Shown here piece by piece: positions 23,880 through 30,061 of a stretch of 32,765 bases of DNA (its first letter is position 1; each line of letters opens with the position of its first letter). This DNA is from a virus: positions 1 through 32,765 of IMG/VR virus record IMGVR_UViG_3300028384_000932; one strand, written 5' to 3'. The notes beneath the pieces were generated by a model. The model saw only the letters and a list, made by a program, of their open reading frames with translations, did not search any database and was not told the origin of the DNA. Both the position numbers and the translations under genes were made by a program.

Positions 23880-24185
23880 TCAGAAAGGTAGGTCGTCGTC
23901 TCCACTTGGAGCGGAAGTGGTCACAGACTGAGAATCAGTCGCTTGACGCCCATCGGCAACATCGTAAGCCTTTGCGTTGCCCAGGATTGGGAACTGCTTG
24001 CCGGTCTCGCGAATCTCCTTCGGGACGTCATGGGTCACCATGTAATCCTTGTTGTACTGCGAGTCAGGAGTGTTGACCATGCGCATGCGCAGCCACTTGC
24101 GGCCCTTTTCATCGGTTTGAATCAGGGACTTGTCGATTTTCGTCAGGTCGATGCTGAACGAAATGTTTTTAGGGATGGTACTCAT
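23880..24185 (-). CDS. single-stranded DNA-binding protein-like
   Basis: 101 aa. The N-terminal core (ISFSIDLTKIDKSLIQTD, then RKWLRMRMVNTPDSQYNKDY and FPILGNAKAY) resembles small SSB-like proteins of Bacteroidota phages, as I recall them. The C-terminus ends Ser-Gly-Asp-Asp-Asp-Leu-Pro-Phe, the classic acidic SSB tip that recruits partner proteins. The core is shorter than bacterial SSB (about 110 aa OB domain). It sits between the Rad52-like candidate and the helicase, as in a replication and recombination set. It overlaps the preceding gene by 17 bases. Confidence 0.8.
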   Translation of the reverse strand: MSTIPKNISFSIDLTKIDKSLIQTDEKGRKWLRMRMVNTPDSQYNKDYMVTHDVPKEIRETGKQFPILGNAKAYDVADGRQATDSQSVTTSAPSGDDDLPF

Positions 24186-24480
24186 CGATACTTATTTGCT
24201 TTACCCACTTGGCGATTTGTTTCTGAGAAGGCGCGTACATGTCCACTGGACGCAATTGGTTCATCTTGAGCATACGGAATAGGCTACCCCATTCCTCGTG
24301 TGTCATGTCTTCATGTTGGTCGATTAAATCAAATTCAAAACGTTGTGAGCCTTGCCTAAGAGTGCTGCTATCAAGCAAAGCCAAAGCATAATTGAGACGA
24401 TTGTAGGCGTCAGGTTTTCTCTGCTCCTCCTGTTCGGCGAAGAGTTCATCAACCCACGCAAACTCATCATCCGACCTCAT
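24169..24480 (-). CDS. unknown acidic protein upstream of SSB
   Basis: 103 aa, helical and acidic, rich in Glu/Asp/Gln at the N-terminus (FAWVDELFAEQEEQRKPD), with a later HEDMTHEEWGSLFRMLKMNQ and a C-terminal IAKWVKQISIDEYHP. No family recognised. It overlaps the Rad52-like candidate (14 bases) and SSB (17 bases). It may be a partner of one of them. Confidence 0.7.
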   Translation of the reverse strand: MRSDDEFAWVDELFAEQEEQRKPDAYNRLNYALALLDSSTLRQGSQRFEFDLIDQHEDMTHEEWGSLFRMLKMNQLRPVDMYAPSQKQIAKWVKQISIDEYHP

Positions 24481-24850
24481 CCTCGCCGTAAACTCCGATT
24501 TCGTACAGGTCGGCCAGCTTCAGGACTACGCGGCTCAAGGCTCGCTTTTCTGCCATGGCGATTGGATACGCAACCTTACAATTCTTCGGAGAGGCTTCAC
24601 CAAAGCTTTCCACTCGGTGCTTGGTGTCCTGAATCCATCCGCATGCCTTGATGCAGTAGAGACCCATACTAGGATCACTCAACACAGGTACTACCTCATA
24701 GTTGACACGGACGTTAAGCCCGCGCTGAATTTTCTCGATTCCTGTGCGGTTGATGCACACGAATCCCTGTGGGGCCTTAAAGAAGTCGCTTTTGGTAAGA
24801 CCATACTTCTCTGCCAGCTCCTTGAACTTCTTGACTTGTTCTCTTGTCAT
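24467..24850 (-). CDS. Rad52/Erf-like single-strand annealing protein candidate
   Basis: 127 aa. The stretch VRVNYEVVPVLSDPSMGLYC, then SFGEASPKNCKVAYPIAMAE and KRALSRVVLKLADLYEIGVY resembles the core of short phage annealing proteins (Erf/Rad52/Red-beta-like, with 'G-E-A...M-A-E-x-R-A-x-x-R' patterns) that anneal ssDNA during recombination-dependent replication. Assignment is from pattern memory, and the protein is shorter than typical members (170-250 aa). Its place immediately before SSB supports a recombination role. It ends with an acidic tip GEDEVG. Confidence 0.5.
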   Translation of the reverse strand: MTREQVKKFKELAEKYGLTKSDFFKAPQGFVCINRTGIEKIQRGLNVRVNYEVVPVLSDPSMGLYCIKACGWIQDTKHRVESFGEASPKNCKVAYPIAMAEKRALSRVVLKLADLYEIGVYGEDEVG

Positions 24851-25116
24851 AGGATTGTCTCTGCTAACTTGTCGAATCGCTTGCGCAGGGCATCGGCCTC
24901 CAACCTCAGCCTCTTGATTTCAACCATCATCTGCTCCATCTGCCTATGCTGCTTCCAAAGACCGAGGTCGGCCTCGTTCATCAGGTTGGCATGACGGCGC
25001 AGACTTTCTTCCCGCTTCGCAGGGAGCTTACCGGGATTGAGGTCTAACCAAAGGAGAATAGTGTCGGCCTCTGTGGCCAACCGCCCGCTTAAGTGTATTC
25101 GTTCAAGACTTGTCAT
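24847..25116 (-). CDS. small coiled-coil protein, unknown
   Basis: 89 aa from ATG 25116 (MTSLERIHLSGRLATEAD). The second half is a long charged helix (RQMEQMMVEIKRLRLEADAL, then RKRFDKLAETI) with heptad-like Leu/Met spacing, probably a coiled coil. A longer frame to 25167 runs through the neighbouring gene and is not preferred. It overlaps the candidate holin gene by 14 bases and the annealase candidate by ATGA. No function assigned. Confidence 0.68.
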   Translation of the reverse strand: MTSLERIHLSGRLATEADTILLWLDLNPGKLPAKREESLRRHANLMNEADLGLWKQHRQMEQMMVEIKRLRLEADALRKRFDKLAETIL

Positions 25117-25273
25117 TCTTACGCCGATCACCGGTAATGGCGGTGATGAGCATGTCAATGTAACCAAAAACCTGGTTATCAGCCTCAGTTGGGGTGATGT
25201 TCACGATGACTTTAATGAAAGCCAAGGCCGCAATGGCGAGCTCACCCCAGTTGTCGAGAATAAATTCGAGCAT
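25103..25273 (-). CDS. small membrane protein, holin candidate
   Basis: 56 aa from ATG 25273, one base after the previous stop. One hydrophobic helix (WGELAIAALAFIKVIVNI, about residues 9-26) is followed by the PTEADNQVFGYIDMLITAI segment and a basic tail (GDRRKNDKS). The combination of one membrane helix, a TPT/TPTE turn and a Lys/Arg tail recalls small phage membrane proteins proposed as holins. It lies on the strand opposite to the amidase, about 5 kb away, so a holin role is only a candidate. Confidence 0.6.
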   Translation of the reverse strand: MLEFILDNWGELAIAALAFIKVIVNITPTEADNQVFGYIDMLITAITGDRRKNDKS

Positions 25274-25274
25274 G

Positions 25275-25598
25275 TCAATAAATGTTACCGGACTTGTCAT
25301 ACATGATATCGAACTCGCCTTTCACCTCCCCGTCATTCAGGGTGATGATGAGAGACCACATCGGTATGGCAGTCTTGTCAACGAAGATAGGAGTACACCG
25401 AGCAGACATGGACATCCCATCACGCATGGTGTATTCACGGGGGATGCACAGCTTGAGCGAATCCGGGACTCGCTTGTGATTGATGAGCCACATGGCGTCA
25501 GTCACCTGCTTGGGAGGGGTGGCCATCCTGATGTGGTATTGGCGCATGATGAACACGCCAAGCGCACCGGCAATGACCAAGTAAATCAGAATCATCAT
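25275..25598 (-). CDS. membrane-anchored protein, unknown
   Basis: 107 aa. N-terminal hydrophobic segment MMILIYLVIAGALGVFIM (about 1-18), probably a single anchor with the rest outside the membrane. The remainder has beta-strand patterns (PMWSLIITLNDGEVKGEFDI) and two Cys (about 51 and 68). The start is ATG 25598 or ATG 25595; ATG 25598 overlaps the previous stop as ATGA. Its neighbour is the holin candidate, so a lysis or envelope role (spanin-like) is conceivable, but no family is recognised. Confidence 0.65.
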   Translation of the reverse strand: MMILIYLVIAGALGVFIMRQYHIRMATPPKQVTDAMWLINHKRVPDSLKLCIPREYTMRDGMSMSARCTPIFVDKTAIPMWSLIITLNDGEVKGEFDIMYDKSGNIY

Positions 25599-25849
25599 TG
25601 TTCTTGAGCTGCTTCGAGAACCCAGTGCCGCTCGGCGAAGTCCTCAATCTCATTCAGCAACCGAATGCCGGCGGTGATGTCGACACGGAGTTGGTACTCA
25701 TAAGCCTCGGCCAAGAACTTGATGAGTCGGTTGCGGCTGATGGCCAAGCCTTGCATTGCCAAGGTTGGGGCCGTGTCGTACCGCCGGTCGAAGAGCCCGA
25801 TCGTGTGGTACATGAAGCGAACATCGTCGCCAAGCTGCTGTGCTTGCAC
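25595..25849 (-). CDS. unknown helical protein (start uncertain)
   Basis: 84 aa from GTG 25849, helical (IKFLAEAYEYQLRVDITAGI, then RLLNEIEDFAERHWVLEAAQ). The same frame is open and protein-like for 15 further codons up to the TAA (25895-25897) that ends the upstream gene (residues RFIGSIQCRPDHFTEV), but it holds no ATG, GTG or TTG there. So either GTG 25849 is used, or a rare ATT/ATC start, or the upstream gene and this one were once continuous. No family recognised. Confidence 0.6.
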   Translation of the reverse strand: MQAQQLGDDVRFMYHTIGLFDRRYDTAPTLAMQGLAISRNRLIKFLAEAYEYQLRVDITAGIRLLNEIEDFAERHWVLEAAQEQ

Positions 25850-25894
25850 TTCGGTGAAGTGGTCGGGCCGGCACTGAATGCTACCGATGAATCT

Positions 25895-26158
25895 TTATGC
25901 ATGGGTGATATGATTTGAAATGAGGGTCATGATCTTTTTCATTGCGGGAGAGGCGACCTCGCCTACCCGGAGGTGTCTACCAAAGGGCTTGCCAATCAGG
26001 CCAATCTCACCTTTGGGCCACAGGTTGCCGACTTTGCGACACATGGCTCCAGGGCTCGGCTCTTCGTGGTGATTCAGCTCCCACACTTCGTCGTGTTGGA
26101 GGACCACATAGTAGTGTGCGGCCCGATCATGGTCAAAGATGTCTACGTTAATGCTCAT
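25895..26158 (-). CDS. unknown protein
   Basis: 87 aa, MSINVDIFDHDRAAHYYVVL at the start, then His/Glu-rich (ELNHHEEPSP), Gly/Arg-rich, and a helical end (SPAMKKIMTLISNHI). It overlaps the membrane-protein gene upstream by 11 bases. Its TAA is directly followed, in the same frame, by the open sequence of the next ORF. No motifs recognised. Confidence 0.65.
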   Translation of the reverse strand: MSINVDIFDHDRAAHYYVVLQHDEVWELNHHEEPSPGAMCRKVGNLWPKGEIGLIGKPFGRHLRVGEVASPAMKKIMTLISNHITHA

Positions 26159-26513
26159 AGAGGTTTCCGTTTTTGTACACCGGGATGGTGATGAACTTGT
26201 GGGGCTTGCTCTGCGCAGTCTCCTTCAGGCCGATGACGTAAGCGAAGATGTGCTCACGGTGGGCAACATGAGGGCGCACATGGCAGGACAGCCGACCGGG
26301 GACAAGGTTGTAGTGCTCAAGGAATCCGGGGACTTGAGCCTTGAGGATGTTCCTGACGTTGGTCGGAACCCGACCTTGCTCCATCTTCTTGGCCTTGTTC
26401 TCCAACCCCTTGGGGATAGAGGGCTGCTCGAAGAAGTCGAACAGATACTTGACGCTATACGAGAAGGCGATGAACAGGAAGGTGTAAATCACCAAGTAGT
26501 CTTCAATTCCCAT
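26148..26513 (-). CDS. membrane protein, unknown
   Basis: 121 aa. N-terminal membrane helix YLVIYTFLFIAFSYSVKYLF (about 6-25), then a basic, His-rich domain (HVRPHVAHREHIFAYVIG) and a C-terminal strand ITIPVYKNGNLYEH. The topology looks like one N-terminal anchor with a cytoplasmic or periplasmic domain. It overlaps the small HTH gene by 11 bases upstream. No function is assigned; it is one of three small membrane proteins in 25.1-26.5 kb. Confidence 0.68.
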   Translation of the reverse strand: MGIEDYLVIYTFLFIAFSYSVKYLFDFFEQPSIPKGLENKAKKMEQGRVPTNVRNILKAQVPGFLEHYNLVPGRLSCHVRPHVAHREHIFAYVIGLKETAQSKPHKFITIPVYKNGNLYEH

Positions 26514-26733
26514 GATTCTTATTGGTTTGACGCATGGCCTTCATGCGCTGGTACTTTTTAGTGGTGGGGCAGGAGCCGCAGGGAACCTTGAGCAGTCGCC
26601 GGCGGAAGTAGATGGTCAGCTCCGTGCGGCCCAGCTTCTCAGCGATGACCCAGTTTGCGTAACCTTGCTTACTCATCTCCTTGATGAGCTCGTCCTCTTC
26701 GGGGAGATAGTGTTGGTTGGTGTTTCTAGCCAT
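26503..26733 (-). CDS. small helix-turn-helix / Myb-like DNA-binding protein
   Basis: 76 aa. The first half is a SANT/Myb- or GcrA-like three-helix pattern: LPEEDELIKEMSKQGYANWV, then IAEKLGRTELTIYFRRRLL, with an acidic first helix and a short turn before the basic third helix. The tail has a Cys pair (CGSC) and many Lys/Arg. It is likely a DNA-binding regulator of the operon or of the host. The start codon ATG 26733 follows the previous stop after 12 bases. Confidence 0.7.
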   Translation of the reverse strand: MARNTNQHYLPEEDELIKEMSKQGYANWVIAEKLGRTELTIYFRRRLLKVPCGSCPTTKKYQRMKAMRQTNKNHGN

Positions 26734-26745
26734 GGTGTTGGGGGT

Positions 26746-26988
26746 TTAGAAGGTGTCGTAGACTTTGTCAGTGTCGAGGGTGTGAACACTGCCGCCGTAA
26801 TACTCGAACCGGTTCTTGAAGATGTGTTCCGGGGCACAGTTGTTCAGGTGGATGTAGGTCCGGATGTAGGCCATCTTGACCTTGTACAGAGCGTCCGACT
26901 CACTGATGTGAGAGAACGCGACCAACCCGTAGCCGAAGACTTCGGGCATGCGGGCCATATAGATAGGGGGTTTAGGCTTGTCGCTCAT
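26746..26988 (-). CDS. unknown protein downstream of cytosine methyltransferase
   Basis: 80 aa from ATG 26988 (MSDKPKPPIYMARMPEVFG), overlapping the methyltransferase stop by 17 bases. Mixed alpha/beta composition (YGLVAFSHISESDALYKVKM, then AYIRTYIHLNNCAPEHIFKN). A longer frame to 27045 lies inside the methyltransferase gene and is not preferred. No family recognised. Confidence 0.65.
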   Translation of the reverse strand: MSDKPKPPIYMARMPEVFGYGLVAFSHISESDALYKVKMAYIRTYIHLNNCAPEHIFKNRFEYYGGSVHTLDTDKVYDTF

Positions 26989-28003
26989 AGCGTTGGATAG
27001 TTTCGAAGATTTGATGTACGAGGGGCACAGCAACGGCATTGCCATACGCCTTCACTGACTCTCGTCGCCACTTTGGAAAGGTGATTCCGTCCAGTTCGGG
27101 GGGAAACCCATCATCTCGGCGACAAAGCGCGGGTTGAGTTGGGAAGTCTGCCCATCGTAGGTATGATTCGGCTCCAGGTGGTAGACATTGCGTAGCAAGT
27201 TCCTCCTTGCCGGGTTGTTGTCCAAGCTGCTCGGAGGGTACGCCCCCTTGAAGTCCGTGGCCGTGGGTGTCGGGAGCATCCCGTTCCGGGCCAAGTCCTT
27301 GAGGCGAGGACTGTAGCCCTTGCCCGTGGTCGGCTTGCCGTCCTTCAAGATCCTGGCGCCGCCCCCTGTCCCATCCCAAGCCACCGGGGTCGGAAGGAAG
27401 TCCCCGTACAGGACTTGACTCAACAGAGAAGACCACTTCGTGCCATTTCTGTAGCCGGCTTTTCGGGAACGTTCCCACATCGACTCCGGAGTCTCGGCAC
27501 GCTCGGTTGCGGTCGGAGTAAGCAATAAACCAGACCCGGTCCCTTTTGTGTGGGCAAGAGGCCGCACCAGCAGCAGGAAGTACGGCCGGGAAGACTTCGT
27601 AGCCTTCACTGTGAAACGCATCGAGCACCTCGTCGAATACAGCCCCGGCATTCCAACTAAGAAGCCCGCGAACGTTCTCTGCCACGACCCAAGTGGGGCG
27701 AACCTCTCGGATAACTCGGTGCATTTCCGGCCAGAGATGTCTATCGTCGGCCGTTCCTCGCCGTTCACCGACTGTTGAGTACGGTTGGCAAGGAAATCCG
27801 CCAGTGAGGACGTCGATACGTCCAGCCCAAGGCTTACCTGAGAACTTTTTGATGTCTTCATATGATTTGGATTCGGGGAAATGGTGTTTCAGCACTCGGC
27901 GGCAGAACTCGTCGCGCTCGACATGGAAGACGTTGTTCCATCCCATCCATTGCGCGGCAAGATCAAAGCCACCGATGCCGGAGAAGAGACTTGCGTGATT
28001 CAT
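26972..28003 (-). CDS. dcm: C5-cytosine DNA methyltransferase
   Basis: 343 aa. All landmarks of a 5-methylcytosine methyltransferase are present: motif I ASLFSGIGGFDLA (4-16, S-adenosylmethionine binding), motif IV GGFPCQPYS with catalytic Cys 72, motif VI AENV (108-111), motif VIII KRDRVWF (153-159), and motif IX/X near the C-terminus (ESVKAYGNAVAVPLV). The Gly/Arg/Gln-rich, poorly conserved stretch between VIII and IX is the target-recognition region, so the recognised sequence cannot be predicted. It probably protects phage DNA from host restriction; no partner restriction enzyme is visible. ATGA overlaps join it to the upstream small gene. See the nested ORF at 27052-27861. Confidence 0.94.
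   Translation of the reverse strand: MNHASLFSGIGGFDLAAQWMGWNNVFHVERDEFCRRVLKHHFPESKSYEDIKKFSGKPWAGRIDVLTGGFPCQPYSTVGERRGTADDRHLWPEMHRVIREVRPTWVVAENVRGLLSWNAGAVFDEVLDAFHSEGYEVFPAVLPAAGAASCPHKRDRVWFIAYSDRNRACRDSGVDVGTFPKSRLQKWHEVVFSVESSPVRGLPSDPGGLGWDRGRRQDLEGRQADHGQGLQSSPQGLGPERDAPDTHGHGLQGGVPSEQLGQQPGKEELATQCLPPGAESYLRWADFPTQPALCRRDDGFPPELDGITFPKWRRESVKAYGNAVAVPLVHQIFETIQRYERQA
27052..27861 (-). CDS. long ORF nested in another frame of the methyltransferase gene
   Basis: 269 aa without a stop, entirely inside dcm and one base offset from its frame, starting at ATG 27861. Unlike a usual shadow it has repeated, ordered motifs: three PTP(T/V)A boxes (LLLTPTATERAETP, FLPTPVAWDGTG, MLPTPTATDFKGAYPP), then NPRFVAEMMGFPPNWTESPF. 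I recall proteins with LPTPTA boxes and an MMGFPxxW end from other phages, associated with cytosine methyltransferases; this is unchecked memory. It spans methyltransferase motifs IV to VIII and the target-recognition region, so both frames would be constrained. It may be a true overprinted gene, a source of a frameshifted methyltransferase variant, or a by-product of conserved methyltransferase codons. Confidence 0.4.
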   Translation of the reverse strand: MKTSKSSQVSLGLDVSTSSLADFLANRTQQSVNGEERPTIDISGRKCTELSERFAPLGSWQRTFAGFLVGMPGLYSTRCSMRFTVKATKSSRPYFLLLVRPLAHTKGTGSGLLLTPTATERAETPESMWERSRKAGYRNGTKWSSLLSQVLYGDFLPTPVAWDGTGGGARILKDGKPTTGKGYSPRLKDLARNGMLPTPTATDFKGAYPPSSLDNNPARRNLLRNVYHLEPNHTYDGQTSQLNPRFVAEMMGFPPNWTESPFQSGDESQ

Positions 28004-28176
28004 TCTTTTGCGGTTGGCTCCTTGAGCTGGGCCTGATTAAAGTCAGGGTAAGAGACCATGGGCACCCAATACCCATGACCGGTCGTGCGGTCGACATAAA
28101 GCCGCCACTCGACTCCGAGGATGTCGTGCTCCCAAATCTCTTGGTACACGAGGTTCTGTTGGTTTGGAGGGGTCAT
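28000..28176 (-). CDS. small protein upstream of methyltransferase, unknown
   Basis: 58 aa from ATG 28176 (MTPPNQQNLVYQEIWEHDIL), with aromatic-rich beta strands (VEWRLYVDRTTGHGYWVPMV) and a charged end. The stop overlaps dcm's ATG (ATGA) and the start lies in the stop of the preceding 51-aa gene (ATGA). The coupled junctions support translation. No family recognised. The frame is open upstream to 28263, inside that gene. Confidence 0.62.
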   Translation of the reverse strand: MTPPNQQNLVYQEIWEHDILGVEWRLYVDRTTGHGYWVPMVSYPDFNQAQLKEPTAKE

Positions 28177-28328
28177 TCGTACATCAGTTTGAAGAAGTCG
28201 ATGGAGTCCGGGTGCATCTTCTGTGCATGGGCCCGGCCCACAGTCATGTCGGCAGCTTGCCACTTGACTACGTTGGCGATACCGAAGCGCACGATGGCCT
28301 CGGACAGTTTGTGCTTGGGGTAAGTCAT
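28173..28328 (-). CDS. small protein (51 aa), unknown
   Basis: Short gene from ATG 28328 to TGA 28173-28175; product 51 aa, starting MTYPKHKLSEAIVRFGIANV, then a helical, His/Met-rich end (GRAHAQKMHPDSIDFFKLMY). ATGA couples it to the next gene at 28176. It fills an otherwise unexplained gap between 28176 and 28337, and the helical amphipathic pattern is protein-like. No function assigned. Confidence 0.62.
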   Translation of the reverse strand: MTYPKHKLSEAIVRFGIANVVKWQAADMTVGRAHAQKMHPDSIDFFKLMYE

Positions 28329-28336
28329 ATCAGGGG

Positions 28337-28636
28337 TTAACAGGAAACTTCGTCATTCCACCGCAGTTCGTCCTCGATGGCGTCCAGGACGACCTTCTTG
28401 ATGTCACCGTCACAGGTGGCGGTCAGGACATCGCGAGGCATCACGTCGACGCACTCGCAGGGCATGGGGTTGGGCACTTGCATATCGAACTGCTCGTAAA
28501 TGTGGCGGATATGCGTGAACGGCACCAACTCCTCGTTGGCGACACGGACCGTGATGGTCTTGTAATTGCCCTCGTGGACAGTCGTCCAGAACTTGTTGCG
28601 CACAAGGGCGAGGTTGGCTTTCTTCAGGTAACTCAT
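28337..28636 (-). CDS. unknown protein
   Basis: 99 aa from ATG 28636, which overlaps the previous stop as TGATG. An alternative GTG at 28639 adds one residue. The protein is mixed alpha/beta (LALVRNKFWTTVHEGNYKTI, later VPFTHIRHIYEQF), with a Pro/Met/Cys segment (PNPMPCECVDVMPRDVL) and an acidic helical tail. It may bind metal through its Cys residues, but only three are present. No family recognised. Confidence 0.68.
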   Translation of the reverse strand: MSYLKKANLALVRNKFWTTVHEGNYKTITVRVANEELVPFTHIRHIYEQFDMQVPNPMPCECVDVMPRDVLTATCDGDIKKVVLDAIEDELRWNDEVSC

Positions 28637-28881
28637 CACTGCTTGGGGTTCAGTTGGAAGGGTGAATCCGGTGCGTTCTCGCGATCGCGGAGGTAGCGGG
28701 TGACCAAGGTCTCAACCTCCTCGCGAACCCGCCAATACAGTTCGTTGGCCGCGTGGGTCATGTGAAGTTCGCCGGTGTGGATGTCCTCCACCCACATGTC
28801 GGCGCCTGCCACGCCTTCCACATACTTCTCGGTGAGGTCGTCCACAAACATCATGTCGATGTTATTCTTATCGATAGGCAT
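28636..28881 (-). CDS. unknown acidic protein
   Basis: 81 aa, MPIDKNNIDMMFVDDLTEKY at the start, then WVEDIHTGELHMTHAANELY and a helical end (RVREEVETLVTRYLRDREN). Acidic and without hydrophobic segments. It is joined to its neighbours by one-base overlaps (TAATG or TGATG type) on both sides. No family recognised. Confidence 0.66.
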   Translation of the reverse strand: MPIDKNNIDMMFVDDLTEKYVEGVAGADMWVEDIHTGELHMTHAANELYWRVREEVETLVTRYLRDRENAPDSPFQLNPKQ

Positions 28882-29279
28882 CAGTCGTTGGGTTTGTTGA
28901 TGGACTCCATGATGGACTCGCTCCAGTCAAAGAGGATGCCCCGGTCTTCGGGGGTGAACTCGTTCCAATTGCCGGTCTCGATGAGGCCGTATTGGTCGAG
29001 CAGACGAGCGCACTCGCTGACGACCTTGTCGTGGATGCGCCACGTAGAGCCGTAGACTTCCCACACCTCGTCCCAAGACATGACCTCCTGATCGTGGAGG
29101 ATGCTTGCGTTGTCGGTGATGAGCCGCAGGGTCTCCTTGTCAGGAGGGGTGCCGGCTCCGTCCCACTCGATTTCGAGGGGATGGTCGTCGATGTGGTAGG
29201 CGTACCGGTTGGACGCCAGCTGCTTGAGGTACTTGGTGATGTCCTCCTTGGTGCTGTCGGTATTCAGTCGATGGAACAT
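28881..29279 (-). CDS. unknown acidic protein (132 aa)
   Basis: 132 aa. Helical N-terminus (STKEDITKYLKQLASNRYAY), a central acidic and Trp-rich part (WDEVWEVYGSTWRIHDKVV) and an acidic C-terminus (GILFDWSESIMESINKPND). Net charge is strongly negative, a feature shared by several DNA-mimic or anti-defence proteins, but that is suggestive only. It starts one base after the gene at 29281 ends and overlaps the next by one base. Confidence 0.68.
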   Translation of the reverse strand: MFHRLNTDSTKEDITKYLKQLASNRYAYHIDDHPLEIEWDGAGTPPDKETLRLITDNASILHDQEVMSWDEVWEVYGSTWRIHDKVVSECARLLDQYGLIETGNWNEFTPEDRGILFDWSESIMESINKPND

Positions 29280-29280
29280 A

Positions 29281-29721
29281 TCAGGCGGGGGTTTCGGTGT
29301 TGTCAGTGGTAGCAGTGGGCTCCTCGGACTTGGGGAGCCAGTCCTTGAGCTCGGCCTTGACCTCTTCGAGGTCCATGTCCAAGCCTTCGATGTACTTGAT
29401 TTGGCCCTCGTGAAGCGGGGTGCCCCAACCGACCTTGTTGCACACCAACTGGCGGACCGGGTTGAAGTGGACCGTGATCGAGCAGTCGCTCGACTCGTCG
29501 TCAGACTCGACGTTGACGTTGACGGTCTCTTGGAAGTACTCCTCCTTCAAGACCTCCAACATATGGTTGGCGCCCGCACGGAAGGCAGCGGTGAGCGTGG
29601 CATCGTCCACCGCTTGGGGTGAATCCTGCACATCGGATTTGATAGAGTTAGCGATGGCCTTGATGGCATCAGCCGCATCGTTGATGATGGCGGCGCGGGA
29701 GGGGATAGACATGTTGTCCAT
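29281..29721 (-). CDS. unknown acidic protein with own promoter
   Basis: 146 aa from ATG 29721 (MDNMSIPSRAAIINDAADAI); ATG 29712 is an alternative. An Ala-rich helical N-terminal half (ATLTAAFRAGANHMLEVLKE) is followed by a beta strand stretch rich in Asp/Glu/Ser (VNVNVESDDESSDCSITVHF) and an acidic C-terminus with Thr/Pro repeats. The frame is open upstream to 29787, but a perfect Bacteroidota promoter lies at 29757-29788, so that extension would not be transcribed from it. The transcript start near 29750 leaves a leader of about 30 bases. Confidence 0.72.
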   Translation of the reverse strand: MDNMSIPSRAAIINDAADAIKAIANSIKSDVQDSPQAVDDATLTAAFRAGANHMLEVLKEEYFQETVNVNVESDDESSDCSITVHFNPVRQLVCNKVGWGTPLHEGQIKYIEGLDMDLEEVKAELKDWLPKSEEPTATTDNTETPA

Positions 29722-29756
29722 GATAGAGATTTGTGGTTTGATAGATTCTGTGGTCA

Positions 29757-29788
29757 CAAACTTATAGGAACTTGAGATAGTGACCAAA
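29757..29788 (-). promoter_or_regulatory. perfect Bacteroidota-type promoter (TTTG-N20-TAnnTTTG)
   Basis: Reading the - strand, TTTG (29788-29785), 20 bases, then TAAGTTTG (29764-29757). This matches the Bacteroidota primary sigma consensus TTTG-N19-21-TAnnTTTG exactly. It lies in the only sizeable non-coding gap (29722-29811) of the - strand block and points at the gene starting at 29721. Scanning the - strand block by eye for TAnnTTTG found no other case with a correctly spaced TTTG. Expected transcription start is near 29750. Confidence 0.75.
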
Positions 29789-29811
29789 TTCTCAGTTCAG
29801 GTCGTGGCGCT

Positions 29812-30060
29812 TTACTCGGCCGGCCTTTGGATTTGCAGGTTGATATCGACCTCGATGTCCTCAAGCGGGATATTGAGGTGTTCACTGATGGCTTTCTTGA
29901 TAGCCCTGGTCGTGCCACTGAAGGCAGTCCGCTCCATCAGGAGGGCGTGGGTGTCGACCTCCACAAAGAGTTCGAGTTGGGAGTGGGTACACTCAGAGTG
30001 GGTCTCAGGAGCTTGGAGTTTCCAAGCATCGTATCCGGGGATGTGGTTGGGGTCGGGCAT
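29812..30060 (-). CDS. unknown acidic protein
   Basis: 82 aa from ATG 30060, one base after the stop of the RadC-like gene. It has a Cys/His/Thr segment (ETHSECTHSQLELFVEVD) and a helical middle with a beta end (TTRAIKKAISEHLNIPLEDI, then EVDINLQIQRP). The last part resembles a small ribosome- or nucleic-acid-associated alpha/beta fold only vaguely. It is the last gene before the 90-base gap holding the promoter at 29757-29788. Confidence 0.66.
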   Translation of the reverse strand: MPDPNHIPGYDAWKLQAPETHSECTHSQLELFVEVDTHALLMERTAFSGTTRAIKKAISEHLNIPLEDIEVDINLQIQRPAE

Positions 30061-30061
30061 G

